Under the pieces are notes generated by a model. It was not told where the DNA came from. It saw only the letters and a list, made by a program, of their open reading frames with translations, and searched no databases. Shown piece by piece: positions 5,767 to 6,237 of a DNA stretch of 6,237 bases (position 1 is its first letter; each line of letters starts with the position of its first letter). A program made the position numbers and the translations under genes. This stretch comes from Planctomycetales bacterium (GTDB lineage Bacteria; Planctomycetota; UBA11346): assembly GCA_025362255.1 (NCBI GenBank), contig JANYGY010000154.1:1-6237 (forward strand), given 5' to 3'.

Positions 5767-6237
5767 AGATTTCGTCTCATCACCGCCAATGCCGATACGT
5801 GGCCGGTGACGCTCATGTGTCGAGTCTTGGACGTCACGCCAGCAGGCTATTATGTCGGAATCAAGCGACCAAATTTCCGACGACTCGTTGATGATGACCG
5901 GTTCGCCCCGACGATCCGTCGTGACTTTGAGCAGCATAGGGGGAAAGACGGCGCCCCACGGATCACCGAGGAGCTGCGTGCACTGGGTCAGCGCCTCAAC
6001 CGCAAACGGGTCGAGCGCCTGATACCATGATCTCGCCCAACCTCTTGGAGCAGGATTTCACGGCAGAAGCACCCAATCAACGCTGGGTGGGTGACATCAC
6101 TTACCTGGAGATCAGCGAGGGCTTCAAGTATCTGGCTACGGTCATTGACCTGTACTCACGGCGCGTGGTTGGCTGGACCTGTGGGCCCAGCCTGGAGACG
6201 ACGATCATCGTACAGACGATGGACATGGCCCCGAGGC
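5764..6237 (+). pseudogene. IS3-family transposase OrfB remnant (frame change, 3' incomplete)
   Basis: OrfB carries the DDE integrase core that cuts and joins DNA. From GTG 5764 the first 87 codons match the OrfB N-terminus: FRLITANADTWPVTLMCRVLDVTPAGYYV, then the HTH_21-type region FEQHRGKDGAPRITEELRALG..LNRKRVERLI. This frame stops at TGA 6028-6030. Similarity resumes in another frame from about 6039 with NLLEQDFTAEAPNQRWVGDITYL and KYLATVIDLYSRRVVGW, the start of the rve domain. The first catalytic Asp (GDITY) is at 6093-6095; the second Asp and the Glu lie past the window end. Normal relatives have about 27 residues between RLM and NLL, so roughly 20 codons were probably lost with the frame change. 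ATG 6027 is not a real gene start. Confidence 0.85.

Larger units (their letters stand above)
5369..6237 (+). mobile_element. Decayed IS3-family insertion sequence (right end outside window)
   Basis: The region carries remnants of both IS3-family frames, orfA then orfB, in the normal order and spacing. The likely left end is the TG at 5369, beginning TGACCTTCCCCCCG and followed by TTGACACCCTGAAAAG, which resembles IS3-type terminal repeats; it lies about 60 bp before the orfA ATG, a usual distance. The right inverted repeat and target duplication are beyond the window, so the boundary cannot be proved. At least four lesions (indels near 5505 and 5744, TAG 5554, frame change near 6020-6030) show that this copy cannot make an intact transposase. 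It inserted about 70 bp after the prepilin-like gene without disrupting it. Confidence 0.85.

Noticed and set aside
1..6237. CRISPR array, tRNA, toxin-antitoxin or defence system
   Set aside because: No regularly spaced repeats, tRNA-like cloverleaf or recognisable defence or toxin genes were seen.

Overview
The window reads as a chromosomal segment of a flagellated, GC-rich bacterium of the PVC group, most likely a planctomycete-like lineage. The strongest clue is a prepilin-type protein carrying the H-X9-DG motif, divergently paired with an AraC-type regulator. That combination is common in Planctomycetota, Verrucomicrobiota and Lentisphaerota. Weak or absent Shine-Dalgarno motifs before most starts also fit. 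No rRNA marker is present, so the phylum is an inference.

Positions 1-2757 (+) hold the membrane core of the flagellar type III export gate: fliO (5' end possibly outside the window), fliP, fliQ and fliR, in the classical order. fliO and fliP overlap at ATGA. fliP and fliQ are separated by about 190 bp that contain a REP-like double palindrome and an open 66-codon frame bridging the two genes. fliQ and fliR are 30 bp apart. FliP, FliQ and FliR together form the export channel, and FliO assists FliP assembly. The usual next genes flhB and flhA are absent. A near-perfect bidirectional terminator (about 2813-2844) ends the operon and also serves the convergent rpsU gene (ribosomal protein S21, minus strand, 2866-3081).

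Positions 3251-3697 (+) encode an unrecognised soluble protein that ends 12 bp from the convergent AraC/cupin-type regulator (minus strand, 3710 to about 4567). The regulator is divergent from the H-X9-DG prepilin-like gene (4621-5298, +). An imperfect 27-bp palindrome between them (4574-4600) is a candidate operator.

From about 5369 to the end lies a decayed IS3-family insertion sequence. It has a probable left end, an orfA remnant with two indels and an in-frame TAG, and an orfB broken by a frame change near 6020-6030 that also seems to remove about 20 codons. The element runs off the right edge. I found no tRNA, rRNA, CRISPR array or defence system. The most unusual structures are the fliP-fliQ spacer, the long low-complexity linker in FliP and the palindrome between the regulator and prepilin genes.
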